Shown here: positions 18,728 through 29,324 of the stretch, in pieces
How the letters are laid out: the number at the start of each line of letters is the position of its first letter
How positions within the stretch are numbered: the first letter of the stretch is position 1
From: Paraspadella gotoi
Lineage: Eukaryota; Chaetognatha
Length of the DNA stretch: 64,000 bases
Assembly: GCA_051294375.1 (NCBI GenBank)
Contig: JBJCIZ010000744.1
Location: 334,206-398,205 of the forward strand
Reading direction: 5' to 3'
Notes under the pieces: model-generated
What the model was told of the DNA's origin: nothing
The model's input: only the letters and a program-made list of their open reading frames with translations
Database searches by the model: none
Position numbers and translations under genes: made by a program

Positions 18728-20788
18728 CTACGCGTCTACGGCGACGGCCACGATTTAGAATTCGACCCCAAATTGGGAAAATTCGTGCAAAAACCTCACT
18801 CGTGCGAGAGGGAGTGCGAGTGGCCGTCAAGACCGAAGAGTTGCGTCTATCACTTCGTCGTTGAGTGGTGAGTACGGGGGGGGGGTGATTTTAATGGGAT
18901 GTGAGCAGAGTTTGTTAGTGGGGTATGAACACTGTTCAGTGTTCACTGTTCACATTGAACAGTTTTAAACAGTAATGATGACTCTTTTTGCGTTGACGGT
19001 AATATAAAATTTTAAACGTGCGATCGCTCGCCGATCTTCCCCGAATTTCCTGTAACCTCCTTGTACGCACAACCGCCAGGTACCACGTCCTCTCGAAAGC
19101 CTGTTACCACTGTCCGCACAACCAGACGGACTGCAGTCGTCCGCACTGCGTCGCCGCGGACGGCGTTCCGCGCGCGATTCTCACCGTCAACAGGCAATTT
19201 CCCGGGCCGCAGATCAGGTAATGATCGTGAGCTTACCATCATTCCATCACAATCTCTCACATCTTTTATTCACTCATTTAATTTTGTTTGGTTTTTTCTG
19301 TTTCATGTTTTCAGTGTCCCAAATTATTTCGATCTATAATATCGGCTGTCACATCAACCATTTCTCATTTCTGTGACATATTTCAAATGTACTCGACGAT
19401 TTGTCACATGAGTCACATTTTATCAGAATTTGACTCGTCTTTAAACCAATCTGTCACGTTTTTTCAGGCTTCGTCAACTCTTTGCCCCGATCTGTTTCGC
19501 TTGTCCCATAATTTGTCACGTCTTTTACCCAAATCCGTCACGTTTTTCCATCATATGTCACGTTTCCAACAGAATTTGTCACATGGATCACGTGACAGTT
19601 CACGTGACGAACCTCATCGAGCCTCACGGCCTCTCCATCCACTGGCACGGGATGTTCCAAAAGGGGACCCCTTGGGCGGACGGCGTCAACATGATCACCC
19701 AGTGTCCCATCCACACTCCCTCGTCCTGGACTTACTCGTTCATCGCTGACCCCGCAGGTGAGGTTGGGGTGGGGGGGGGGGCAGAAGGGAAGAAGGTTCA
19801 TTAATACTGATAGTGATAGTATTTGGAAAAGGTTAATCGCATTGGGAGAATTGAGTTTTGAGAATTGATTATTAATTTTATCTTTTTGGAAGTTAATTTC
19901 CGCTTTTATTTTCTCTCTCCTATTTTTTTTTGCATTGGTCGTATTATCTTATTTGAATATTGCAGTATCATTGCATAATGCAACGCATATCATTACAAGA
20001 AAAAAGTCTTACGAAACTGGCGAACTAAAATTTTTTTGCAGATTTATTACAAGTTTTTCTTAATTGTTTCTTTCGTGTTCTCAAAGATACGTTGATTTTT
20101 GAGCTGCTGAAAAAAAAATTTCGTTTACTCATTCAATGCGATTGTCGTTCACCAATAAGCATTTCTCTTTAATATCAAACTTCGAATTTTTTTGTAACGA
20201 AATCGGTCAAATGTGAAATCATTACCAATGTAATGAAATGATAATTAACAAATAAAAAGAATCGATGAGATTGAAGATCCCAATATACATAACCTTCTTT
20301 TTCGATCCTTACCAGGAACCCACTGGTGGCACTCCCACGCCTCCGTCCAGCGCATGGACGGCCTCCACGGGGCCTTCATCGTCAGACGCCCTCGGCCGGC
20401 GGAACCTGCGGCCCATTTGTATCACGAGGATAAGAGGTCGATGTTTTGTTGTTGATGTTTATATTGTTTTTGTTTCTTCTTATTGTTTTTATTTTGGTTT
20501 TGGTTTTTGTTTTGATTTATGTTTTGTTGTTTTTTCTCCTAGAAATTGAGCTACGACTAATAAATATAAATAATTAAAATTGATATAAAATATTATTTGA
20601 AAATGCAGTTCAGTGACGACTGTGTGTTTTTTAGTGTGCACTCCCTCTCTCTTTTCTTAACCTTTCTCCCTTCCCCTCATTCACTTCCAGAGATCACGTG
20701 ATGATTATTCAAGACTGGCTTCACAAACTCACTCACTCCCTGGAGGCGGAGGATCTTCACGAGGCCGCCCTCAACGGGCCCGACGCGT

Positions 20789-20856
<68 letters not shown>

Positions 20857-22964
20857 AAATTATGAGCTTGGTATGATAATGATTTAATATATAATTAACG
20901 TGGTAATTTTTATTTTTAAACAAAATTCACGTTAAGCTTTTATTTTATATACTTATTATTTATTCTAAATCGTGCAATATTTAATTTTTTCTCTTCCAGT
21001 TTGTTGATCAACGGCAAAGGAAGACATCGAGGTCATTTCCACCCTGAAGACAAAGAATGGAAGAGACAGCGAGTTTCCTACACGCCGTGGGAAGTTTTCT
21101 CCGTCACTTACGGAAAAAGGTGGGGCACTATTGTCCGAAAACGACACTTTCCTGTTCTTGGAATTCATAAATATGGTTTAAATTTAAAGATTAAAGCTTA
21201 ATTAATTATCAAATGCTTTATTCATTTCTCAACTATGATTTTCAACAAGTTTTTATTTGAAAATTCTGATGTTAAGAAATTATGGTTCTCTTTTTTTGAA
21301 GGTTTTATTTTTAATTCTGTACCTTAGAATTTAATTTTTACTTAAATATATTATTAAATTTATAATCCAGCCTTTAAACCTTATCTTTAATTCAAATTTC
21401 AAATACTGACCAAATCCCCAAGCTAAGGCTTTATCCTTAATTATTAATCCTAGTAGAAATAAGTTTGAGTTTATTTGCAACAACGATTTTATTAGTACAT
21501 AAGGACATACATGTTTCGGCTTTAGTTACAAGCCTTCTTCAGCGTCATAGAGATATATTGATTCCGTCGACCCCCGAGCTTCAGGCCGCCGAGCTTGAGC
21601 ATGTCAAAAGAGCCTTGGCGATCAATGGTTACCCATTGTGGGCCTTCGAGAAGGCCAGGTACCGCCGTATCTGGTTGAGGCCAGTGGCCACCAAGGGGCT
21701 GCCCAAGTAACCGCTAGCGTTGATTCTACCTCCAACCCCCAGGAGGAAGAAAGGGTTCTTGCTGCTGAAGAGCCTACCGCGCCCACCACAGCGCAACTGG
21801 AAGATAAGCAGAAGCGCCCTAAGAACGTGGGTCACTTGTCCCTCCCTACCACCAGGGGATCACTGAGTCATTGGTGCGGGTGCTGGCAAAGCAGGGGATC
21901 TCCACCTCAGTGACGACCCGCGGTTCTCTACGAGAGCAATTGGTGAAACCGAAAGATAAAATCCCCAGACCGAAAAACATCAGGAGCGCGTCTATTGGGC
22001 GGCCTGTGCAGGGGCGGGCAACCAAGCCTGTGCAGCAGCATACGTGGGCGAGACAGGCAAGTCTCTAACAGACCGCGTTTCAGCAGCACACAAAACCTTA
22101 TCGCGATGCGAGAGGATACTACCTATCTGCGGTAGCTGAACATACAGTAAATACTGGCCATCTATTTAGAGAGTCAGACTGTCTCGTGCTGTCCCATGAC
22201 CCAAACTGGTTCTCAAGAGGTATTAGAGAGGCGATCTATATCAAAGCCCTCGAGCCCTCTTTGAATCGTGATGGAGGACGATTCGATCTCCCTCCAAGCT
22301 ATGATACGCTTATCAAAAGCGTGGTGGAGGCCCCGCCACCACCACGTCCGCACAATGACTCCCCCGTTTCTACTCAACGAAACAAGGGGAGACCTTTGCG
22401 CAGGCAATGGGCAAACGATGCCTCTCTTCAACTGCAGCAACTCACTCCCTCTCTCTGTGGAGTAAGCGCCCACCAAAAAGGCGGCTGCTGGAGGAAGGAG
22501 AGGAGTCCACAACTCATGTCGCAAAAGCGTCAGAACGGACAACCACCCATCTCGCCAGCAGACGAGAAGAGGGCAGTCGACAGGCGTACCAGGCCAGAGA
22601 GACATCAGGGTAGCCTTTGGACTCTTCCCGCAAGGAAGCCTACCCAGTCCATCACATACAGGCTCAATCGATATGACCTCTCAGCCACTGACGCGCCAAT
22701 GATCGACCACATCGTCACTACCTCTCATTTGCTTCAACCAAAGGGGCCAGCTCATTTTGAGCTCTTTCTTAATTCTTAAATTTCACTTTCCACATTAATA
22801 TCTTCTAAACTTAATTCTCTCTTTCCTTTCACATTTCAATTTCACTGTTTTATACTCAATTATTTATTAAGTAGTTTAATGTTAAAATATTTTATTTCAC
22901 TGTTAGTTTAAATCATTTATCTTTGTTGTACATTGCACAATGTATTGTTACTAATGTTCCTTTT

Positions 22965-22998
<34 letters not shown>

Positions 22999-23125
22999 CC
23001 TCTCTCTCAAAAATTTTTCACCATTTAATTTCTTTTCACAGTCTAACTCAATCTGTCTTCACCTTGACCTGTCCTCACATCTGACCACTATTCTTTTCTC
23101 AACTCTGTGTTGGAAACTTTGCCTG

Positions 23126-23167
<42 letters not shown>

Positions 23168-26100
23168 TTTTCCTTTGCACAAATAATTTGTAAAAGTTCA
23201 CAAAACAATTTTTCTCTATGACGCTGAAGAAGGCTTGTAACTAAAGCGAAACATGTACGTCCTTATGTACTAATAAAATCGTTGTTGCAAATAAACTCAA
23301 ACTTATTTCTACTAATAACAAACGACAACGGAAAAGAAAGGAAAGTCGCTATGCCTAATTATTAATCCTAAACTTAAACCCTAATCCTTAATCCTAATTC
23401 ATTATCGCTAACTTAATCCATAACCTAATTCATAACCTTAACCTTATTTTTAATTAAAATGCAATGGAGCGTTATTGGAAAATAAGGCCCAAATGATTTT
23501 CTCCTTTTGTTCCAACGACGGTTTCACAATTTTGCCTTCTTTAGTAATAACTTATCGAATTTAAATAAATTTAAATGAAATCAAATCCATATATCTCATC
23601 TAATTTCCCCCAATTTTTTATCCTCATCACTTTTCTCCACAGATACCGATTCCGCCTGATCCAAGCGACGGGCACCCACTGCCCGATCGAGATCTCCGTG
23701 GACGGGCACGAACTCGTCGTCGTCGCCACGGACGGGATGCCCGTCAGTCCGACGCCGGTCAAGAGGATCGGAGCTAACTCCGCCGAGAGATTCGACTTTA
23801 TCGTTAGTCCAGTTGTTGTTGTTGTTGTTTTTTTTATTTTTTCAGTTTTTTTGTTGTTCTTTCTTTCTTTCTTCATTTCATTCTTTTTCCCTCTACACTT
23901 TTTTTTTTCCCCTCTCCCCCTCACTTTTCCACCTTCCCCCTAACCGTTCTACCCACTACTCCCCTTCACCCCCACTTCCCACCCTACCCCCCCCCCGCCA
24001 CAGATCAACGCAAACCGTCGCGTGGCCAACTATTGGATCCGCCTCCAAGGTCGATCCCTGACTTGCGGCAACAGGACACAGTTGGCCGTGCTGCACTACG
24101 AGGGGGCGCCTGTGGACGAGTGGCCTTACACCTTCGACGGGGAAGGAGGTGAAGACTCATCGATCAGTCCATCGATCGATCAATCAATCGAACAACCAAT
24201 CAATGAATCATTCAATCAATTAAACAGTGGAAAAGCTCGAGAAAAATCAATAAATCAATTTCGGGTTGTTGAAAAAAGAAGGAGAACTCAATATTTGTTC
24301 GAACAATCAGACAACCAATAAATCAATCAATTTTGAGGTTATTGAAAAATGATTGATAAGTCAAGTAAAGTAGTTAACTCAATCAATCAATCAATAAACT
24401 AATGAGTCAATAAATCATTTCATAAATCCAATAAACTCCACAGAGAGAGGGCGTTTAAAAACGTTTCTAAACAAGTCATATAATTCACTCTTTCAAAAAA
24501 TAAAGAAATTAAGTAATAAATAAAACTTAATATATAATTAAATAAGGCTACTTTATAATTTATTCTCTGCGATAATGAATACGGTAAATAAATAAATGAT
24601 AAATAAATAAATGTTAGATAAATAAATAAAAAAACAAATAAATGACTATATAAATAAATAATAATAAGTGATAAATAAATCGATAAAAAACAAATAAATA
24701 AATGAATAAATGATTATTCATCCCATTTGCTATTCCCTATAAACATTCCCCCCGACACATACTCTCTCTCTCCCCCACTCCTTTCTCCTCCTCCTCCTCC
24801 TCCTCCTCCTCCCCCTTTCAAAAAAACCGGCGGCGGTCAGAACCGAATTCCGAGTCTCGATCTTCCATCCTGAATCCATGGAATTCTGATCCTCGACTCA
24901 ACGAAGACGTCATCCCGATCACGAATCTCGATTCGACGGACAACGACGACGTCACCTCGTACCCACCAGACGTCAGACATTACCTCGTACTGGATTTTCA
25001 TCAGGTATGCGCTCGTCTGGTCTGTCGTCGTCGTCGATTCTCTCTCTCTCTCTCTCTCTCTCTCACGACCACAACCCCCCCATCCATCCCCCACACCCTA
25101 CCACACAGACGGACAGCTACAAGACCCACGACCCCGAGTTCTACCCAGCCAGCGCCGCCATCGACAATTCCTTCAGATTCGCTTCGCCGCAGATCAACTT
25201 CGTCTCCTTCAAACTCCCCTCCACGCCGCTGCTTTATCAGGGGAGTCTGAGTCTGAGTCTGAGTCTGAGTCTGAGTCTTAGTGCGAGTCTTAGTCCGAGT
25301 CCGAGGTCAAAGTCAAAGACAGAGTCTGATTCAAAGTCTCAAGTCTTAAAATCTGAGTCGAAGTCCGGATTTTATTTGATTGACAGAATGATCTTATCAC
25401 ATCTAGAATTGATTGATTAAATTAATTGATAAATTAATTAATTAATAAATCTCTTTAATAGATTTACTTGGGTTTGATATATTGAATAATTTGCTGGAAC
25501 TTAGTGATTAATTTCATATAATTGACTTGTAATCAAATTTCCTTCCTCGCCCTCCCACCTCTAAAAAAAAAAACAGAATGGCGACGTGAACCCGAAGAAA
25601 TTCTGTGATTTATCGGAAGCGACATTCGGTGACTGCGAATCCAAATATTGCGAATGCGTTCACGTCTTGAGAGTCGCAAAAAATCAGGCGCGTGAGGGGA
25701 AGGGGGGCATTCCGTTTGTTTTAGTCGTATTATATATATTTATTTATTTATGTATTTATTGCGGTGTTTTGTTTTATAGGCTTAATTTTTATTTATTACT
25801 TTAGTTATTCTTGGGATTCGTGTATATGAAATTGGTACAACCAATATAAAAATTATCCATTCATTTAATAAATAAGCTATCTTGCCCCTGACTTTGGACA
25901 GGCTTTGGTGGTTTAAGGCCTCCATCACTCTTACAAGATAATGACATCGCAGGTCCCTGTAAGCTTTCAATCAAGACTCTCTCACAATCTCGTTTATTCA
26001 CTTACATGTGAGCACACGAACGGTCCCATCTGTAAATAGCTTGTAAATTCGTTTATTGTATCAATAAATAAATAATTTACTCATTGATTCAAATCAATCA

Positions 26101-28961
26101 TTCGTAAATTAATTTCTTCAATTAATCAATCAATCCATAATTTATAATTTATCATCATTTATTTCTCAGTTCATTTCTGCAATCTCTCTATCAATCAATC
26201 AATTTAATAATTTAGAAATTTTTTTTTAATCAATGAATAAATAATCCTTAATTTTATCAATCAATTATTTATGAATTTTATTTCTCCTTCCATCGATCAA
26301 TCAATTTAAAAATCACAAATGCCAATCTCAGGTGGTGGAGTTCGTGATGCTCAACATCGGACGCATCCTCATCGCCAACCACCCGATGCACATCCACGGA
26401 CATCACTTCCGCGTCGTCGGTTGGGGGAAATTAGGAAGGACGACAACTTTGGGAGAATTCAGGCGATACGAGGAGGAAGGCAGAATTCCGTTGAAGCTCA
26501 GTCGAGCGCCCAAGTTAGTATCGAGGCTGTGCAGTGGCGGAGGAACATAAATGAATTGATTATTAAGTGATTAATAAATAATAAATAATAAATTATAATC
26601 CAATCGTGCGATCATTTATAAAAAATGGTAAACCTGTTTACTTTTTTTATACGCTATGATTAATCAATCAACATTTATGTAAAAATCTAAGCTTATTTCA
26701 ATCGATGAATGAGTTATTAATAAATCAAGCAGTTCACCATCCGTTGCACACAAGGTCCCGAACTTCGGATGGGGCAGTAGTCCGTCACTACAGGTGGGTT
26801 AGACGCCCCGTCCCGCTTTTACTTGCGTGAATCAGCAGGGCGCGTACCCAAGTCCGTTAGGTTAGGAGGAGCTCGTGCTACCTCCAGCGCCATAGGTGCT
26901 GCTGATTCTCGGACGAGTAACGGGGTATGAAATACTACCGCTACAAAGCTATGATTTTGATGAATTAATCCATAAATAATCAATCAATAATTTCATGATC
27001 AATCAATCAATCAATCAATCAATTATTCAATCAATCAATAAAAATAAACAACCAATCAAACAAATGTAAAAATTCAAATTAAACAAATGTTTAAAAGAAA
27101 TTCCATCATTCATGAATAAATACCAACCAATAAATAAATACAATCCATCAATCATTAAACTATCGACCAACCAATAAAACACGATCTAATCAATCAATTT
27201 ACCAGAAAGGATTCGGTGGGCGTGCCCAACGGCGGCTACGCCATCATTCGCTTCGTGGCCGACAATCCAGGCTGGTGGTTCTTCCATTGTCATGTCGACT
27301 TTCACGCGGGCGTCGGGATGGCCTTCGTCGTTAAAGTCGGTCAGTCGGTCTCGACTCATGGATTTTGGGACATTTGTACTACAATTGTACTATAATTGTA
27401 GTCCGTGAGAAAAAAGGCTTAGAGAAAAAAGGTTTAAAGTTTTTTTCTTTCTTTTCTTAATTGAAGACAAAATTTTTTATTTATTGCAAACAACGATTTC
27501 TGACAATAAAAAAAAACCAAAAGTCGATTTATGCCCTTTTTTATTGCCAAAAATTGTTGCCTGCGATGTAAAATATCTATTTTGGTTTGAGGTTAGTAAA
27601 AAATATGCAAATTATTTTTACTTAAAAAGCTTGTTGTAGAAGACGATTGGTATGAAATTGTCACAACTAATATAAAACGGTTGTATTGGTTGTACCAATT
27701 TCATAAAATTCAGCTCCTTGTATTTTGATGCTGGGCGGAGTACAATATAGTATTCCCCAATCTAATACAATACAATTGAAACATTCTTTGAAACATTATA
27801 CCACATCATTAATAGGGAAGCCAGGTACTCTGGGAGTGAATAAACGAGTCTGTGAGAAAGTCTTGATTGAAAGCTTGCAGGGACCTGCTATATCATTATC
27901 TTGTAAGAGTGATAGAGGCCTTAAACCACCAAAGCCTATCCAAAGTCAGGGCCAAGATAGCTTATTTATTTATTAAATGAATAAGCTACCTTACCTTCTA
28001 ACTTTGGACAGGCTATAATGGCTTAAGGCTTCCATCCATCTCATAGCAGGACCTTGCACATTTTCAACCAATACGTTAGAATATTCATAGTAACAATACT
28101 GCTTGCCTGATCTCCCTTCTTTTTCCTTCCCTCCTTCAGGATCGGATTGGGAAATCCCTGCCGCGCCGGCCGGCTTCCCCCGCTGCGGCTCCTGGCCGCA
28201 CGACGTGAAAAATCCGCTGGAAAAGTCGACGACTCAGTATTACGAAGTGAAAGCCGTCGAAGTCACGGCGGCAACCGAGTTTTGTGAGGGCAAGACTGTC
28301 GGTGAGTTCACTGGTGAAGAGACAGTGATTATTATTATGTGTTAGTGACAGAACCGTTAAATATAAGCAGTCCCTGACAGTCCCTGAGAAGTCCCAGGCT
28401 TTAACACCATGTTACAGGCGGGTTAAGCGCCCCGTCCCTCTTAACTGCTAGGCGACCACCGGGATAGAACCCCGGATCTTTGGGTTGGGAGGCGAATGAC
28501 TTGCCTCCGGCACCAATGGCCGCTGATGAACGGTTGGTGGATTTTAGTCTACCATACTGGGTTCTTTTTGGTCTTATTTTAATAATTAAATACGTTTTCT
28601 TCCTATAGTATCTCGATATCATGTCTCTTTCCCTCCCCATTTCAGGTTTTTTCCGAAATCCTCGAAATTGTACGGAATACTTTTATTGCGACGTGGATTA
28701 TCGGGACCCTGAGAAGGACGCTATGCGCGGGGAAGGCCTCACTTGCGCCAGGGTTAAATTGACATTTTCTTTTTGGGGTGGGGAGGAATTTTTTGCGATG
28801 AATCGTCGTTTTAACAATTTTAACTTATTTAAATGAATTGGCAGGGTTTGAAGTTCAGCATTCATCACAACAAATGTAAAGAATCTTGGGAGATCGATTG
28901 CGACGGCGACGACGATAATTCGGACGAGAGATATTATTTCCGAAGATGGAAGGAACCGTGA
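17875..28961 (+). CDS. Laccase-type multicopper oxidase with C-terminal chitin-binding domain
   Basis: Seventeen exons join to 956 residues: 17875-18432, 18629-18867, 19080-19217, 19573-19757, 20316-20436, 20691-20786, 21000-21119, 23643-23802, 24004-24148, 24841-25004, 25109-25240, 25577-25687, 26332-26513, 27206-27339, 28140-28301, 28646-28752 and 28845-28961. The start has a signal peptide ([18 protein letters not shown]), then a low-complexity region with a poly-Asp run. The arthropod laccase core begins near [10 protein letters not shown]. All copper motifs are present: HWHG (about 335-338), HWWHSH (376-381), HPMHIHG (740-746) and [12 protein letters not shown] (810-821), with Met as axial ligand. 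The tail (about 877-937) has six cysteines in a CBM14/peritrophin-A pattern. Secreted laccases oxidise catechols, and a chitin anchor fits a role in cuticle tanning (inference). Exon 11 ends in GG instead of GT and exon 12 in GC. The whole gene sits in a receptor intron on the same strand. Confidence 0.92.
20785..20852 (+). repeat. (GA)n array starting at a laccase splice donor
   Basis: Laccase exon 6 ends at 20786, and its donor GTGAGAGAGAGA is the first part of a GA microsatellite that runs to about 20852. The dinucleotide array is continuous with the splice site. Confidence 0.9.
21500..21550 (-). ncRNA. Hammerhead ribozyme motif, left end of Penelope-like element
   Basis: On the minus strand it reads GACG, CTGAAGA (21542-21536), a GGCTT..AAGCC hairpin, GAAAC and ACATGTA, in the same layout as the copy at 15478-15525. 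Stem I is short (GACG against a CG-containing partner). Confidence 0.65.
23217..23265 (+). ncRNA. Hammerhead ribozyme motif, right end of Penelope-like element
   Basis: CTGAAGA lies at 23224-23230, a shortened GCTT/AAGC hairpin follows, then GAAAC (23248-23252) and ACATGTA with predicted cleavage after 23257. Stem I pairs GACG (23220-23223) with CGTC (23258-23261). One C of stem II is missing compared with the left copy. Confidence 0.65.
24570..24720. repeat. (AATAAATAAATG)n A-rich repeat
   Basis: A degenerate tract of AAATAAATAAATGA units in the intron between laccase exons 9 and 10. Confidence 0.7.
25240..25300 (+). repeat. (GAGTCT)n hexamer array at a laccase donor
   Basis: About eight GAGTCT units begin directly at the end of laccase exon 11 (25240). 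The exon ends TATCAG and continues GGGAGTCT, so the expected GT donor is missing at this boundary. Confidence 0.85.
25827..26003 (-). repeat. Dispersed repeat family A, copy 1
   Basis: It begins ATGAAATTGGTACAACCAAT, contains GACTTTGGACAGGC and GGTTTAAGGCCTCCATC, and ends near CTCGTTTATTCAC. At least eight related copies lie in this window in both orientations. The end carries a short palindrome (ATTGGTACAACCAAT). It lies in a laccase intron. Confidence 0.8.
26731..26945 (-). mobile_element. tRNA-derived SINE, variant head with shared body
   Basis: On the minus strand it has a tRNA-like head (GCAGCACCTATGGCGCTGGA ... GGTACGCGCCCTGCTG), whose ends can pair as an acceptor stem. The body GGGACGGGGCG ... 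ATCCGAAGTTCGGGAC matches the body of the other SINEs here. The head differs from theirs, so this is a second subfamily. Confidence 0.65.
27808..28080 (+). repeat. Dispersed repeat family A, copies 2a/2b head to head
   Basis: GGAAGCCAGGTACTCTGGGA through CAAAGTCAGGG and TTATTTATT forms one copy. It is followed at about 27978-28070 by an inverted partial copy (CTTTGGACAGGC, TTAAGGC). It lies in a laccase intron. Confidence 0.75.
28316..28556 (-). mobile_element. tRNA-derived SINE, copy 1
   Basis: Read on the minus strand, the head GCGGCCATTGGTGCCGGAGG has an A-box-like segment. It is followed by GGTTCTATCCC (B box) in a T-arm hairpin, and closing bases can form an acceptor stem. The body GAGGGACGGGGCGCTTAACC and the end CTGTCTCTTC follow. 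It starts 15 bp after the donor of laccase exon 15. Confidence 0.8.
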
Positions 28962-29324
28962 TCCGACTCAGTCTTAATACCTTCCTTGGACCTCTCTACT
29001 ATTTTATTCTTTTTTTTATATTTTTTGTTAATCGTTTCCTTTCGGTGAAAAAAAATACAAAAAAATACAAAAAAAATTGTTTGTATTTACAGAATGGTTT
29101 TTTAAATTAAAAAAAAAATTATATTTTTTGGTTGCCATACGTTAGAGGTCAGTATTAGTCAACAAAAAAAAAAATTATTATTATTACGCCAAAAATACTC
29201 AGCTCCGCACTAAACTTGACAGAACCAGCGTTAAATTCCAGTCGCGCGGCTTAGTTTTTTTTTCTTTCTTTTTTTCTTTCTTTGAATAACTTTATTAACC
29301 TTATCCCCTTCAACCCTTACCCAG

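Larger units (their letters stand above)
21452..23355 (+). mobile_element. Penelope-like retroelement, 5'-truncated, with hammerheads at both ends
   Basis: The element lies in the laccase intron between exons 7 and 8. The target duplication TAATTATTAATCCT occurs at 21438-21451 and 23356-23369. The first and last roughly 100 bp are inverted copies of each other, and an extra tail of about 40 bp (23316-23355) follows the right end, a known trait of Penelope elements. The interior encodes part of a GIY-YIG endonuclease: [13 protein letters not shown] near 22040, then a frame from 22186 to 22779 with [20 protein letters not shown]. Frames are broken upstream and no reverse transcriptase motif is present, so the copy is inactive. 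Confidence 0.85.
21297..23490. mobile_element. Telomere-like MITE split by a Penelope-like insertion
   Basis: Sequences 21297-21437 and 23370-23490 are both rich in CCTTAA/CCTAA units. The right half ends in GGAGCGTTATTGGAAAATAAGGCC, matching the terminal repeat at 29797-29830. The Penelope-like element at 21452-23355 separates the halves and is flanked by a duplicated TAATTATTAATCCT, so it inserted into this older element. Confidence 0.55.

Noticed and set aside
22186-22779. A host gene in the laccase intron
   Set aside because: The frame carries the Penelope GIY-YIG endonuclease motifs and lies between element ends with a target duplication.
26760-26945. A genuine tRNA gene
   Set aside because: The tRNA-like head is fused to a SINE body and lacks a convincing cloverleaf; the copies at 28316, 38746, 54671, 59404 and 59756 were likewise judged SINEs.
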